NCBI RefSeq assembly: GCF_024713975.1
Contig: NC_091111.1
Coordinates: 9,172,501-9,236,500, forward strand
Source: Paralichthys olivaceus
Taxonomy: Eukaryota > Chordata > Actinopteri > Pleuronectiformes > Paralichthyidae
Reading direction: 5' to 3'
DNA: 64,000 bases
Under the pieces are notes generated by a model. It did no database searches, was not told the origin of the DNA, and was given only the letters and a program-made list of their open reading frames with translations. Each line of letters starts with the position of its first letter. Position 1 is the stretch's first letter. The position numbers and the translations under genes were made by a program. This document shows, piece by piece, positions 1 to 21,308 of this stretch.

Positions 1-8026
<8,026 letters not shown>

Positions 8027-9990
8027 GCCAGTTTCAAGTGTTTGGATTGACAGTTCCCGGGGCCAACGGTTAAGTGACCGTCAGGTTGTGATGATGCAGA
8101 CGTGCAGAGCAGAGGCCGCGTTTCCTGACCTTAACTGGTCACTGATCACTTTGGGCATCCCACTACAATGAGGCTTCGGAAGGCACTTCTAAATATTTAC
8201 CCCCACCACTTCTGAAAGGGGAAGGCTGAAGCAACATGGCGTCTCAGAGCTTTAACTCTTAGCTACATTTAGCCCTGAGAGGACAGACCGAGGAGACATT
8301 AAAAAGAGGAACAGTCCTGTTCAGGTGTAAAATGAATGTTTGGAATTTCTCTCCTCTTTCAAGATGATTCTTCTTTTATTTTGTGTTGTGTTGCTGTGCT
8401 TTGTTGAACTTCCGGGGCGAATCGCAAGTGTCCAGAAATGTCATGGGTGGAAACATTGATTGTATGAAGGTAGGGGACTTAACGTTTTATTGTGAGGTCA
8501 CAAGATGATAACAGGGTTAATTCAGTATCCGGGCTGTACGAGTCACTGTCAACCAGGACCAACTTGTCTGGCTCACAAACGTATTTGATTTTTGTTTCGT
8601 TGGAATAATTTAGGCTTGTTCTTAATTTAGACGACATACGAAATGCAGGAGTTTTGATTTGAAATAGTTTAGAATCGGATGCCAAGCGACTGAGTTCAGG
8701 TTTATTTAGCCAGTTACGGGAAATGTGGCAAACTGGAATTTGTCGGCATTTACACTCAGAGGTGTGAGATTTAACTTGTGTATAGTTTATCTAGTACAGT
8801 TTCTTCTGTATCATCGTAGCCACATTACTGAATCATGTTTCTGCTCTACTTTCTGTTGCTGTTTTTAGCTTTTATTCTCTGAGGGAAAACCTTTGGGGCA
8901 ATGAAACTGATCTGTGCGTTTTAACAAACATGATTTTACTCCGTTTGTGTCTTGGGAGGAAAATCTTCAAAGCTCCTGCTCGAGATTTTTGTCCTTTTTC
9001 TCCTGAGTTTTCTTGTTTGGATTTATTGCATGATTTGCAGTTAATTACTAACAAAACCGTTATCATTGTGGCTCTGTGTTAGAAATCTATAGACTCACAA
9101 AAATCATAAAAATGAACCCACATGAATCGTTTCTGTCCCTAAGAAGATGAAGCCTTCGTATCAGCGCTGTTTCATGAATATTTACGAGAGATTCATCTCT
9201 GTTTCGCACAAGCTCAGCTCCTGGGCCCGCCTCGCTTCTAAGTCCGCAATCGCTCCACGCCGTCTCGGGTTCCTCACCTGGTCGGCGTGCGACTCAGTTC
9301 TCTCTACCCTGCTGTGTGAGGATGGGGTAAAATCGAGGTGCCTGTAATTTCCAGTGGAGGGTTTTTTTGTTGTTTCTTTGCTAGAAATCTCTACTTTATA
9401 TTTCATATCAAGGATGGTTTAAATTTTCTAATCAAACAGAATTCTTAACTGAAAGATGTGATGGAGATGTTCCATGAAAAAAAGAGTAAAAGTTTGATCT
9501 ACTCTGGTCAAGTGGCTTTGTGTGTTTTTTTACGTGTGACATCTTTACCACTTTGAGTCCATTTAAGCCCAAAGATCTCAATGTATACATGGTGATGAGA
9601 AGTAATATGAGTTGAGAATGGAAAAGGAACAGAGAGAGACAGTTTGACGTCCTTATTTAGCAATGTCTTCGTGGTTGAGGAGCTGGCAGCAAAAAAGCAC
9701 ACAGACAAATATCCAGAAAGTCTACTTGTACTGAATACATAGATAGAGAGGTAGATATGTGGGCAAATGAGTCAGTATTCATGCACAGGGTCTGAGTGCA
9801 TGTAGACAGACATTTAGATATGTTTTTCCTCCTATAACACTTTTCATCCTCGATGGGAAAATCCAGTGGACACACTTTTTTCCCCACAGTAGTTCAGAGC
9901 TGTGGTTTGTCCGTGGCTTGTTGTAATTCATCTCAGTGTCCAGAATGTGGCAGTGTAACTACAGACAAGAGCTGATCAATAAAAGAAGAA
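8027..9990 (+). other. probable coq8a 3' UTR
   Basis: About 1.9 kb follows the stop without coding exons. An AATAAA at 9978-9983 could end the transcript. A GC-richer patch at 9140-9340 is unexplained. Confidence 0.45.
9978..9983 (+). terminator. candidate coq8a polyadenylation signal
   Basis: A canonical AATAAA in plausible position 1.95 kb after the coq8a stop. Earlier non-canonical signals cannot be excluded. Confidence 0.35.
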
Positions 9991-10918
9991 AAACACACCC
10001 ATCCTGAAGCCAAGTAGATATTTGTATCATATCAAACTCGGACCTTATATGTCCTTTCTGCATCCTGTCAGTGGAGGAGTGAGGAATTGGAGTGGAAGAT
10101 GATTACACAAAGATGCATCTGTTAGTGAGGTATTGGTGCCAAGCTCATATCTCATACCCTCAAGCATTTATTCATATTTTATACTACAAGGATTTTCTAG
10201 TGCTGAGCTCCCCGGGTGGGAAAGTTTGTACACCCCTGTGTTGTCCCTGCATCATGTCTCGCTGACCCGTTGTTTTGACGTTGCAACTTCGCTTAAACGA
10301 GATGGAAACAACTCGACTGTGGTTGTGTTTATACTGTGGAGAGGATGGAGGGAGCGAAGAGGACTGGTCTGAATGAGCAAGCAGCCAGAAATCCTTATTT
10401 GGTGAGAGGGGACCGTCAAGAAGTCTGGGCTCAAACCTTAAAGACAAACACACTCTCACACACACACATATACATACACACACAACCAAAACTCCACATA
10501 ATTTTTTTATATTGCCATGGAAACACTGGTGTTAGTTTTAGAGTGGAGTAATCAGGAGATAAATTGGAATAACTCAATTCCTGACTGTAGAAGAAACCTG
10601 AGCTAGGTGACACTCAGCAGCAACAGTTTCACTCAAGAGACATTTCCTCTTCCTTCTGCTTCATTACTTTCACAGAGGCATCACTGTCTCAACTGGAGAT
10701 GACTCTGTGGCATTGAATTAAAATTTTCTGCAGGAGTTTCATGGAAAATGTTCTTAAAAGTCACACAATTCTTAATGAGGAGCCATCATTCTTTAAGCAA
10801 ATGAAAACTATTTAAAAATGGCATTTCTTCTTGCCCTATAATAAACCTTTTTATTTTGCCTCCAGCAATGACAGCAGATCTGAAGCTGAGCTTGTGTCAC
10901 ATTCTAGGAAAAAGGGCC

Positions 10919-11153
10919 CAGTGGCAGATCCTGGGTTTTTCTTGATCAGGGGCTCTACTGTTTTCCAGTTTACTGTTAGCTCTATAGCTTTGGGTTAAGC
11001 CACACATCATTGAGTATATTTGATAATTGCACTTCAAACAACCTTAGAAATTTTGTTAGACTATTTTTTAACACTATTGATAGGACCAGGGGACTTGAGG
11101 GTCCCATCAGATTTCACCTGGGGCCAGTGCCCCCCCCCCTGGATCCGCCCCTG
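10919..11153. mobile_element. hAT-like MITE with 8-bp near-duplicate flanks
   Basis: The left end cagtggcagatcctgg is nearly the reverse complement of the right end ctggatccgcccctg. Flanks aaagggcc and aatgggtc agree at six of eight positions, fitting an aged 8-bp hAT target duplication. The 235-bp body has no open frame and contains a C-run. Confidence 0.65.
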
Positions 11154-11405
11154 AATGGGTCTAATGTCACAGCAGTTGCTGAAACATTTTCACAAACAGC
11201 AGCTTTATGGTGGCACTAAAGATCTCAGGTGTGAGTGTGCGACGTCGGTGTGACTCAGCTCAGCATCAGAGGATTGATTAATTATATAAAAAAAACATAC
11301 ATCATTTATTCACAAGTATACAGTTATAACGAAAAAAACTTTTTTTAATTTGTATCAGTCACCTCAGATGGCTTAAAAAACAATAATGACAGAAACTACA
11401 AATGT

Positions 11406-11440
<35 letters not shown>

Positions 11441-12693
11441 CTATACATATGACATGATACATATGCATGCAAAAAACTGTATATGGAAATCCAAAAGCAA
11501 AAATCACCATCGTCATCATTGAAAAAAAACCGAAACATTACAAGTAGTCAGTATTTCTCCCGATACAGAATCAATATGTACGGCTGAAAGATTGATGTGT
11601 CTTCATAACAATTATTACAGATCTATAAACTTCACCCAAACAAAGTAAAGAACCTCCAGCACCACCACTACAAAAACACTGGTCAATTGTAAGGCATAAA
11701 ATATCATCACATTTACACTCGTCATCCTCATCTTCCTCACACGCAAAATCTGCAGAACATATAAACAGTTAAAACACGACAGCCTTGGTGTTGTCATCCA
11801 AAATACAGCAGTACTCTCAAGAAAGGCATTTGGCTGAGAAACTCGACAGAGATCCTTAAAGGGAAAAAAAATAAATCAAAGCGATACATCACAAGTCAAA
11901 AAATCAAATAAAGAAAAGGGAAAAGTAAATTAGACGAATAAAGTTAGAGGCACAAACACCATAAACGTTGTCTCATATTGGCAAGAATCTTCTCGGTATT
12001 ACAGAAGATTTTACAGTCTGCCGTTTTCTTCTGTCTTGAGTCGTAAACTTGGTTGCAGTTCATTAAAATAGCCCATAGCCTGTTCACTTTTCAAGCAGCA
12101 GCTGAGCCGAGCGCTCGACTCACTGCTCTCCATTAGTGTTCCGTCTCCTGCACGCCGGTTCCATTCATTTCATTTAAGGCTTTTTTGACTTTTGATACTC
12201 GTGGATGTTTGTCAGGGGAATAAGCCGGTGATACAATCTAGAGGAAGCTGATGTGGCATTGTGGGAAAAGTTTAGAGTTTTGTGCATGATAGAATTGCAC
12301 ATCTTTATCTAAGCACAAGGTGATACTGAGTCCACACCATATATACAATGTTCCCCACTCTCCATATTGCACACAATCAGACATGACACCCACATGTTGG
12401 TGCATAGACAATGCACACATTTTAACTTTATACTCCACACAACTGAATTCAACAACCTGAACGTTTTTTGATTTTTCAACTGGAGCTGGTTATGGGAGCT
12501 GTCGATCTAAAGTGACTCTTATTTTTATTTTATTTTTTTAAAACTGCAACTTCACGAGAGAGGACCAGGCCACAACAATATGTGATTTAAAGGTTTTCAT
12601 GGAAATTGATGTCTTGGATGTTGAGGAAAAAGGAATGGACATTGAGGGAAGGGGTTGAGGTGAAGATGATCTGGTAGAGGTCACCAGTGCCGG

Positions 12694-12707
12694 GGGGGGG
12701 GGGGGGT
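12694..12707 (+). repeat. G homopolymer
   Basis: A run of about 13 consecutive G residues. A second long G run lies near 54379-54393 and a C run near 34322-34335. Confidence 0.9.
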
Positions 12708-12869
12708 TGATTCATCATTCATTCATTCCTGTACGTAGGGAAGAGGAAAGGAGGATGAAGGGATGTGGGTAGGGAGGAGCAGAGGGAGGGATGAGTTAGA
12801 AGGGTGAATGGGTGAAGGGAAGGCAAAGGGCCAAAGAATCTGAGACAAACAGTGCATGATGTGTTGATG

Positions 12870-12963
12870 TACTCTCTTAGAGATAAGGGTTCTTTATACA
12901 ACTGTGGTTTTTTATTCAAAGAACCCTTTATGGTTCTATTTAGCACTTTTATTTCTAAGAGTA
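12870..12963. mobile_element. 94-bp MITE
   Basis: The left terminus tactctcttagagataa and the right terminus ttatttctaagagta are inverted copies. Between them lies the nested pair gggttcttt and aaagaaccc. The arrangement matches a common small fish MITE. Confidence 0.6.
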
Positions 12964-14644
12964 TCAGGTGATTGGAGGAATTGTTGAGGCTTGGCCCTGC
13001 TTCTGAATCTAAATCAGTGAAATAACTGTAAGTCTATATTTGTCATAAAACAACAGACAGGGTGATGACAACAGCTCCTCAGAGAAGCCGAAGGTGAGAG
13101 CTGATATTTTGAAACCTGTTAATTAGATACAAAGCTTTAACAGTGTGTAGCATCGTTTGACGTTGATTTACTCATTGGAGAGATCCAACATTCACATAAT
13201 TATCAGAGAATGAGTCATTTCTCTGGGTAGCCATGCATGTCGTGACAAACTTGCTATTATAATTCTGTATTCTACCTCTCAGACTAATTGGACAGCTGCC
13301 TCTATCATAATCAAGTTATCACTCAGAATGAACCGAATACTAAGCGTCAGAGCCACATGTAGTTTGATCACATGCTCCACAGGAAGACATGTTTGTTCCA
13401 CAGTCATTTCTGATTCTGTGTGCAGTGATTGTCAGGTTCAAAGTTAGATACATGTTGTACATTCTCAGATTAAGACGGTGTCGATATCACAATAAAGTTA
13501 CAGCATTTGTAGTTTTTCTTTTTTTTCTTTTCCAACTGAATTCTGTCAAAATAAAATCACAAGGCAAAAGCACAGAAATACAAAACTGACCAATTTTGAT
13601 TACGTCACACCCTCATGCAAATCAAATTGTCCTTACTTAATAATGTCACGTAGGAAATATGCAGCGGACCTACAGTTCTTACAGATTTATGTTTGGGTTA
13701 GATAAAAAATATCAAAAGACAGAATTTGACTCACTGCTTTAATTACTCAATATATTACAAAGATGTTTTTCTTTTCCTGACTGTAAGTCTCTTCTTTCCG
13801 TCCGATAAATCTAAACGTGGCCTGGTGTTGACCGAATTGACAGCCGCCGATCAAATAATCTCACAAACACTTGATTCACTTTACGACTGAATCATTCCCA
13901 TCAGGTCTCTGCCCCATCTGCTCTGCTGTCAGCTACAGGTCGTCAAAAGACGACAGGGATGTTACAGTGGTCAAACCGTCCGCGTGATCCATCAGGTGAC
14001 GACAAGAGCGATGTCTCTCACACGTCCTGGGGAAGACCCTGGTCTCTGCAGCCTGACGAAGAGGAGGGTGAGGTCCAGACAGAGGGAGGGAAAAAGAAAA
14101 GGAGGTTGACTGCCTATGGAAACATTGTGAACTATTATCTGGCTCTTATAGCTCAAGTAAAGACAGGTTCTAAAAAGATACATGCATTAGACTTTTATAT
14201 TTGGCTTTCTCTGCCTCATTTAATGAGCAAACTAAAATATATGAGGTTTGCCACAACCACATATTGGCTGGTATCCATTACCCAGCTTCCACATTGTGGC
14301 ACACAAGAATAGTCTGCCTTGAATTATAGTTTGTCTTATATGACTTGTCACATTTTAGAAAGTAAAACAGCTGCATAAAACAAAGGTTTTGATTCAATCA
14401 TGATCTGGTAAAGATCAACAGACGTTTGGCTGTGAGTGATGGTCAGGTCCTTGTGGAACTGAATCCCTCTGGTCAGTCTTTACCTTCATCTGAATGTTTG
14501 ACCAGAAGAATTAAAGAACAGTGTTTCTCTCAAGCAAAAAAATCTAAACAGAAAAACTCCATTTCATATTCTTCAGCAATTCTGTTTTTCTTTGTCAAAC
14601 ATCTTTTTTCAAGGTTAAAAATAAACTCTGATTCTGAATTTTTA

Positions 14645-14855
14645 CACTCTTAAAAAAACCTTTATGTATTTCAACTTATAAAACATATTTGTATGTTTAA
14701 CTTGTGAATCAAATCACTCTGAGGTTATTTGATGTATTCACACTGACTCAACATGATAAAAAAAAAACACTTGACATTCAACTTATGTACATGGACATTT
14801 GGTATGCAAATTAAATACATAAAGTCAACGTTTTAGGCACAATTCTTTTTTAAGT
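14645..14855. mobile_element. candidate MITE
   Basis: cactcttaaaaaaacc on the left and ttcttttttaagtg on the right are roughly inverted, with repeated attcaactta-like words inside. The ends are low in complexity, so support is weak. Confidence 0.3.
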
Positions 14856-14859
14856 GAGG

Positions 14860-15070
14860 TTGAGCGGGTCGTTCACTAGCCATAAGGTTAGGGATTTGAT
14901 CCCTAGTCTGCCTTCCAAAGTATCCTTGAGCAATACTGAATCCAAATTGCCGCTGACGGCTGTATGAATGTGTGTGAATGTTTGAATGTGACTTGCACTA
15001 AAAGTGCTTTGAGTGCTTGATAAGACTGGAAAAGCTCTCTCTCTATATATATACAGTGTATTTATTATGT
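14860..15070 (+). mobile_element. tRNA-derived SINE, copy 1
   Basis: In order: a tRNA-like head (gcgggtcgttcactagcc, then a B-box-like gggatttgatccc), the core agtctgccttccaaagtatc and cttgagcaatactgaatcc, then gtgctttgagtgcttgataa and gactggaaaag before an AT-rich tail. This order matches a SINE family common in percomorph fish. A second copy in the same orientation lies at 46825. Confidence 0.7.
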
Positions 15071-15539
15071 ACCATGTGTCAACAGGCCTCTCTGACAACT
15101 CAGCAACCTCTGTCATCCACTGATCAAGATCAACTACTATCTCCAGGATCAAGAATGAGCTGTGATTCTTTATTTTCTAAGTCAACATGGATGAGAAGTC
15201 TTACAAGAGCTTGTATGTCAACAAAGCTCCATGACAACTGCCTCATTCCCTGATATAAACCATGTTGGAATCTTGTAAACTTCCAAGGCCAAGAATGAAC
15301 TTTATTGCTTTGCGTGTAATCAGATACTAAACAAATTTTACAACGCAGATGAAAGATCATGAGAAAGTTCTCAACAACTGTCACTTCTACGTCTGGGAAA
15401 TGATTTGTGTTGGTGCACTTGATATCTATGTTAACTGTAGTAAAGCTGTATGTCAGTGACGTGCCCCGACGCCTTTTCTCTGTTTGATTAACTCACTGGG
15501 AAACTGTTGATAAGGAGAAAGGAAAAAAAGAAAACACCT

Positions 15540-16080
15540 ACCATCAGAAACTTTGATTCACAAGGACGGAGAGCAGAGGAAGGAGAGACGACAAAAGAAA
15601 GAAACAGTTAGACATGATTTTTAAACAGTTCATGGGTTTGTATGTAATAGGAAATAAATGAATCGATCATACTGCAACGCAACCTTCGTCTATTGGATCG
15701 ATGAGCATACAGAGACGGAGACAGGAAAAGAGGGAAACAGAGCAAGGAAGAAGTAAAAACTGAAACTGAGGCGGAGTGGGAGAATGGGGCCCGGGCAGAG
15801 AGTGGGAGGAACAACGTGAGAGAGAAAGAGAAGGAGCAGGAGCAAGGACGCAGCAAGATGAAATAGGAACAATCATTAGATAGAGAGAGAGAGGCAGGAG
15901 GGAGGCGATCAGTGGGAGGAAGATAATACCACAATCATTAGATAGATGGAAAAGGAGGAAAGAAGGAGGGGTGTTTGTGGAGACGGATGTATGGGAAGAA
16001 AGAATGCACTGATCGTATCAACACAGGCTCATTAGAGGAGGATAGAACGACAGAAAAGGGAGGAGAGAAGGGATAGAAAA
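15540..16080 (+). repeat. purine-rich (GA) tract
   Basis: The plus strand is strongly purine-biased, built of gagagaaagag, ggaggaag and similar words, densest at 15690-15980. It is imperfect rather than a clean tandem array. Confidence 0.75.
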
Positions 16081-16756
16081 TGGATAAATATGCCACATTA
16101 TCACAGTGATTCAGGAGGAAGGAGAAACACTCAGAAAGTCATGTTGAGGACCGGTTGAATAATAATTGATGTTAGAGGCAAAGATTTCAGTGTAAGCATG
16201 TTGCCTTCAGTGCCAACAGGAAAACTGTTGTGATATTCAATATAAACATTCGATACTCCAGCTAGCCGTGAGCGCTAACTTGAGTTTAGACTTTAGCAGC
16301 AACAGATGAATAAGACATGTGCCCAGAGGCCTGAAGAACAGTCGGGAGCAGTGAACAAAAACACACCGGGGGGGCTGCTCACTCCCACATACACACAATT
16401 ACTGTACCACACACACACACACACACACAGGCTCCTGCAGGCGTGTGCGCATTTGGATGCACACACAGGCAGCAATTACCTCACATATGCACACTCATAC
16501 AAAGAAGACAGTGTAGTAATACAAAGGCTGCCTTGGTGCAATGAGAGAATAATGCCGTGTGTGTGTAAGAGAGAGTGGGTGGTCCAGGTATTGTGGGGAC
16601 CTGTCTTCGGTATAAAGAGAAAAAACTATTAATTACTTACATTCTAGCTGAAGTTTTAGCTTATTGTTTAGGCAAGTATAGTTATGGTTAAGGTTGGACG
16701 AGGCAGGAAACATATGTAAGTCGATGTACTGTCCTCTGAAGCTATAGAAATATGAC

Positions 16757-16757
16757 T

Positions 16758-16835
<78 letters not shown>

Positions 16836-16836
16836 T
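16757..16836 (+). repeat. (TG)n microsatellite
   Basis: A TG run of about 80 bp with two tttg interruptions. Confidence 0.97.
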
Positions 16837-17710
16837 GCATGCATCAATGCCTAAGGAGACAACTACTGACATTGAAGGCCAACCTCTCCGTCTTTTCATC
16901 TTTCTCTCTGTCTTTCTTTCTCTCTTTGAAGATATTTGTGCCTCTCAGAGCTGACAAATGCCCAATGTTGTGAGCACAAGCCTTGCAGGATTAGGTTGAC
17001 ATTATACATATTATATTATCATAAACAAATCACATTAAATGACCTCAACCAACAATACGTTTTAAGATTAATTACCCCTTTTAGAAATGGTAAATGGTTT
17101 ATGGGTCTATCTTCAGCTGCAGATTAAGCTGCAGCTGGACAGTGTATGTTGGAATCTAAATAAACTACAGTGTCACTTGCACGTGATATAGTAAAGGAAT
17201 GTGCCGCCCAGTGCAACACTGATGTATTTTTAGTGGTTTCTGGACAATTTGAAAAGGTGTGCACACCTGAATGTGTGACAGATGTGTCAGATACACTGTC
17301 TTACTTATTCTTTCTACACTGAAAGAATTCATAGTGTTTCTATCTGCAGGCTAAAGCATGTCAAACAGACAGTGATGCTGTTTTTATGTGTTGGACAATA
17401 GAAGTATGTGACACAGAGGAACAATTATACATCAGGCTTTGGATATTTATCTTTGTAAGTAGGATTAGAAAAAGGCTTAATCAATAATAATAACTTAAAT
17501 ATTCAAAGCAAATGATGCTTAACATTTTTTAGGGAGAAGGATATTTTTAAGGTGACAGAGACAAAGGACACATTTGATCAGGTCAGATGCACTTTGTTTT
17601 GAGTAGTTTTGTGTCATTGAGAATGTAATACAATTTGAATTTCATGCTATAAAAATGTTGATGTAGTTTTGTTGGAATGCCAGCCTGAAGAGATAACCAC
17701 AGATCGACAG

Positions 17711-17901
17711 CTACTGACTTGCCAGGATGACCATGTCCATTCCCCAGAAGATGCTCATGATCCATCCGACCATGATGACAGCCGTCAGTATCTGGATAAG
17801 GGCCGCCGCCACGTTGAGCCAGAACACGCAGCACACGCCTCGTTCTGAGACCAGCTCGCTGCGAGCGCCACAAAGCACCGTGAAGGCTGAGATGAAGGTT
17901 C
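17711..17901 (-). CDS. stum: stum coding exon 2
   Basis: The acceptor gtcccacag precedes GAACC. It encodes [31 protein letters not shown] and [18 protein letters not shown], then TAG at 17711-17713. The sequence GGCAAGTCAGTAG across the stop contains a donor-like GTCAGT. Confidence 0.9.
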
Positions 17902-18601
17902 CTGTGGGACCAAACCCGCAGAGAAACTCGTTATTAAAAAATCAACAACACCACAGTTCAATTTATCATTTTCTTTTCATATTTTAGTTCCTGCTTTTCT
18001 ATTAGATCATGTGTTTATCTCAGCTGTAGAAAAGCCTGAGGAGATTTTCACTCTGCTTAACCTCCAATGAAATACAGCAGACTCTTTCCAATCAAATAAA
18101 CCAGAAGAGAAACATATTACTGAAGGATTAGATCTTATGTTAGCATCCTAACTCTGGCTAATCGTCATATAACACAATTACTGATGTGTGGTTAGGGATT
18201 GGTCGGAGATTACGATCCATTCGCAGATAAAAGTTGATTATGTCAACATCATCTGTACCAGATTTCATGAGTCACAGTTGAGACATTTCACTGTAAATGA
18301 TAATTATTTTGTTTTAACAAAAGATAATACTGAAACACAACCTGAATGAATCAAATGAACTGTAAATATTTGCTTATTTGCTTTGCTCAAGTATCATAAA
18401 GGCTGCAGTTTGTAGACTGAAGCTGCTCAATGGCCGCTTGTTCCGCTGTTCTGGAAAAGTGCCTCAGTGTTTTTCATTCTCAGAGCAGGGAAAGACAGAC
18501 ACACTGGTGCTCTCTGCCTGAATGAAATCCAATATCACTCCTCATCCTGTTATCTAGAGACCTGGACCTCCCCAGAGCCCAGTCACCGTACAGTGACTCC
18601 A

Positions 18602-18635
<34 letters not shown>

Positions 18636-19915
18636 CAGAGGCCAAAGTAAATCTCAGTAATCTCACAAATCAGATTATTTACTAACATAATGTTTCCATG
18701 ACAACATCCCTTTAGGAGTAGGACGCACACTGTATAAATATATGATTTTTTTTTTTTAAACGTTCATTATCGTTGGGAATGGGAGAACCAAGTTAAAACT
18801 CATTTCTGTTTATTTCTTTTATTTTCTTTCATGACTTAATACTTTGATTTTGAAATCTGTGTGCAAATAGTAGCCTCCTCCCTGTCCCGTTCCCATACCT
18901 TCTAAAAACAGAAACACAAGGGGTCAACCAAAATACAAAGAGGAAAAAAGGATAAAAATAAATCCTACATGGGAATCAATGTCAGCAGTGTGACGTGGAA
19001 ATCACATCGGGGACATTTTCTCATCGTCTCAGAAACATATATTCCCCAATTAAAGAAAATATGTACGTCTCTATATGAACTTCTTTCATATGCTGCCAGC
19101 TTTTCTGTATCTCTGTATTCAAATCCTCAAGGACGTCCTCCAGGCAGCCCTGGGAAATCATTTGCTGTTCGATGATTATCTCGTCTTCGGGCGGAGTCTC
19201 ACAGTGATTGCAGAAAATCAGACAATAGCTCCTAAAATATTGTGTAAAGATTTGGAAAGCATGGAATTAAATATAAAATGCACTTTCATCCAGAACAGAA
19301 GGATCTCTGGGCCTGATGACTTAACCTAAATTCCTTCATTTCATTTTCAACTATTTTTTAAATTTTGATCATGTACCAACCTACAGAGGTCCTGTAAGTA
19401 GTGATACACCATTCATTAATCTTGCAAGGACAATTTTGAATGTAGATTAAACCAACGATCCTCTGGTAAATTTTTGGACATTATTTGGGAGATACTGCAG
19501 ATTTAATTTTGTCAAATTTATCTGCTGACCATAGGGATCATATCATTTGCATATTTTAGTTCCAAATATTTATTAAACATATCAGTTTACTTTAACATAT
19601 CCAGCAACCAAACTGTGTAAATGTGTTTCTGCATTTAAGTGGATACTGTTATAAAAGATCTCAGTCTGCCTTTTGCTTGAGTAGTGTTTCCAGTCTTTCA
19701 CTTAGGTTTCATCTATTGAGAAAGTCGAAATGTCTTTTGTTAAACTGTCTGAATGTAATGTGTTTTCTTTTCTTTGAGCAATTAAGTCGAAACATTTTTT
19801 TCATTTGTGCAAAAATGATAAATTATAAAGTGAATCTGTTAATTTTGCTTTTTCCCTGCAGGGTTTTTGTACCTTTTTGAAAGATACTGAAGTGAAAGCT
19901 GTGAATACTGTGTGC

Positions 19916-19976
<61 letters not shown>

Positions 19977-21264
19977 ACAAAGCCTGGTGGGTGTTGTGTG
20001 CATCACGGCCTTGGCCCTTCCATTTCTGCTACCTCCATTTCGTCACATTGGTGGATTTCAAATATTATTGCAAGCCAAGCAGGTGGGGGGTGGGATGAAC
20101 AAGTACACCAGCTGCACCGTGTTTCTCTGAAGCAATTTAAGGCCAAAGACGACTCATGTAGAAGTTAAATTCTCGTCACTTTTCCTCTTTCAATTTGTTC
20201 CTCTGTTTTTCTCGTTGTCCACTTCTACAGTTTCACATCCCTATTTCTGATTATATATTCCCAGGCATGTTAAAAACTGAGAGCACTGCCACCAAGGATC
20301 TCTCTCTCTATAGAAACGCATAAACTCAAAATGTCCCACAATCTCTGACAATTCTGAATGGACACCAAAATATAAAACCTCTTTTCACTGGGGCCTTAAA
20401 AAACAAACCAACAAAATACGCAGCCTACAGAAAAGTAAAAAACTAAAAGAAAGAAGAGATGAATTAGATTTATTCATTTCCTTTCAACCTTTTAGCTGGT
20501 GCTCATTTCAAAGCCTCTCGCAGAAAGAGCAGCAGTGGGCTAAAACGAGCTTTCGAGCCGATATGGTCTGATCAGACTGAGAAATGTCGGGGTCGCAGGC
20601 CACGCCCACCAGCAGATGCTCTGGCTGCTGGTGGAGCTGCCCACCTCCAGACTCGAGGCATGATTGACAGCAGGCCGCTGTCCGAGCGGCTACTCGTCAC
20701 TTCCATCTGAGGTTTTGGCAACTGAAACAGGGGGGGGGCACTTTCCGTTTTTATGTGCGATTTCCAACTTCCATAGTCTCAGTCTGGTAAATGGATACTT
20801 GAGGAGCGACATGTGCGTCAGAACTGCAGATAATGGTTGTTTACATTATTGATCAATCAGCTGATTTATCATTTGGTAAAAAGGCAAAAGCAAGATTTTC
20901 AAATGTAACATTTTTCCCCAAAATGACACCCCGCTCCACGATCCCCTACTCTGGCTGCAAATAATGTCACTAATGCAAGATGGCAGCATCCGTGTGTGGG
21001 TTATTTTGGCTTCATTTTGTACAGTGTGAGGAGGTAGAGTTGTGAGGCCCATCTTTATAAACAGAGTATGATCAGAACAAAAAGGTCAGTGTCAGAGAAG
21101 TAGCTTTGCTGTGTTTGAATGTGCAGAGATTGATTAAAACAAACATTTCTCCACTGTAATAATAAATGCATCAATTCATGAAAGCTTTAAACCCCGTTGT
21201 TACAAACCTACTCTAACATTCCTCCATGTGTTAAAAGCTCATCCTCTGCATGTCGCATGTGGGA

Positions 21265-21308
<44 letters not shown>

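Larger units (their letters stand above)
9991..17710. other. interval between coq8a and stum, repeats and probable stum 3' UTR
   Basis: No coding exon was recognised. It holds an hAT-like MITE (10919), a small MITE (12870), a candidate MITE (14645), a SINE (14860), purine-rich DNA (15540-16080) and TG repeats at 11409-11436 and 16757-16836. Part nearest 17710 should be stum 3' UTR; its end is not clear. A reverse-strand AATAAA (TTTATT at 11305-11310) is one candidate end. Confidence 0.5.

Noticed and set aside
14870..14920. Possible tRNA gene (B-box-like sequence)
   Set aside because: The sequence continues into a SINE core and tail and does not fold into a full cloverleaf, so it is the head of a retroposon.
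15608..15934. Ser/Leu-rich open frames opposite the purine-rich tract
   Set aside because: The absence of stops follows from the strand bias; the sequence is low complexity.
17583..17873. 96-codon minus-strand frame beginning MWRSQRAG
   Set aside because: It is the wrong frame of stum exon 2. The correct frame, joined to exon 1, gives the conserved protein.
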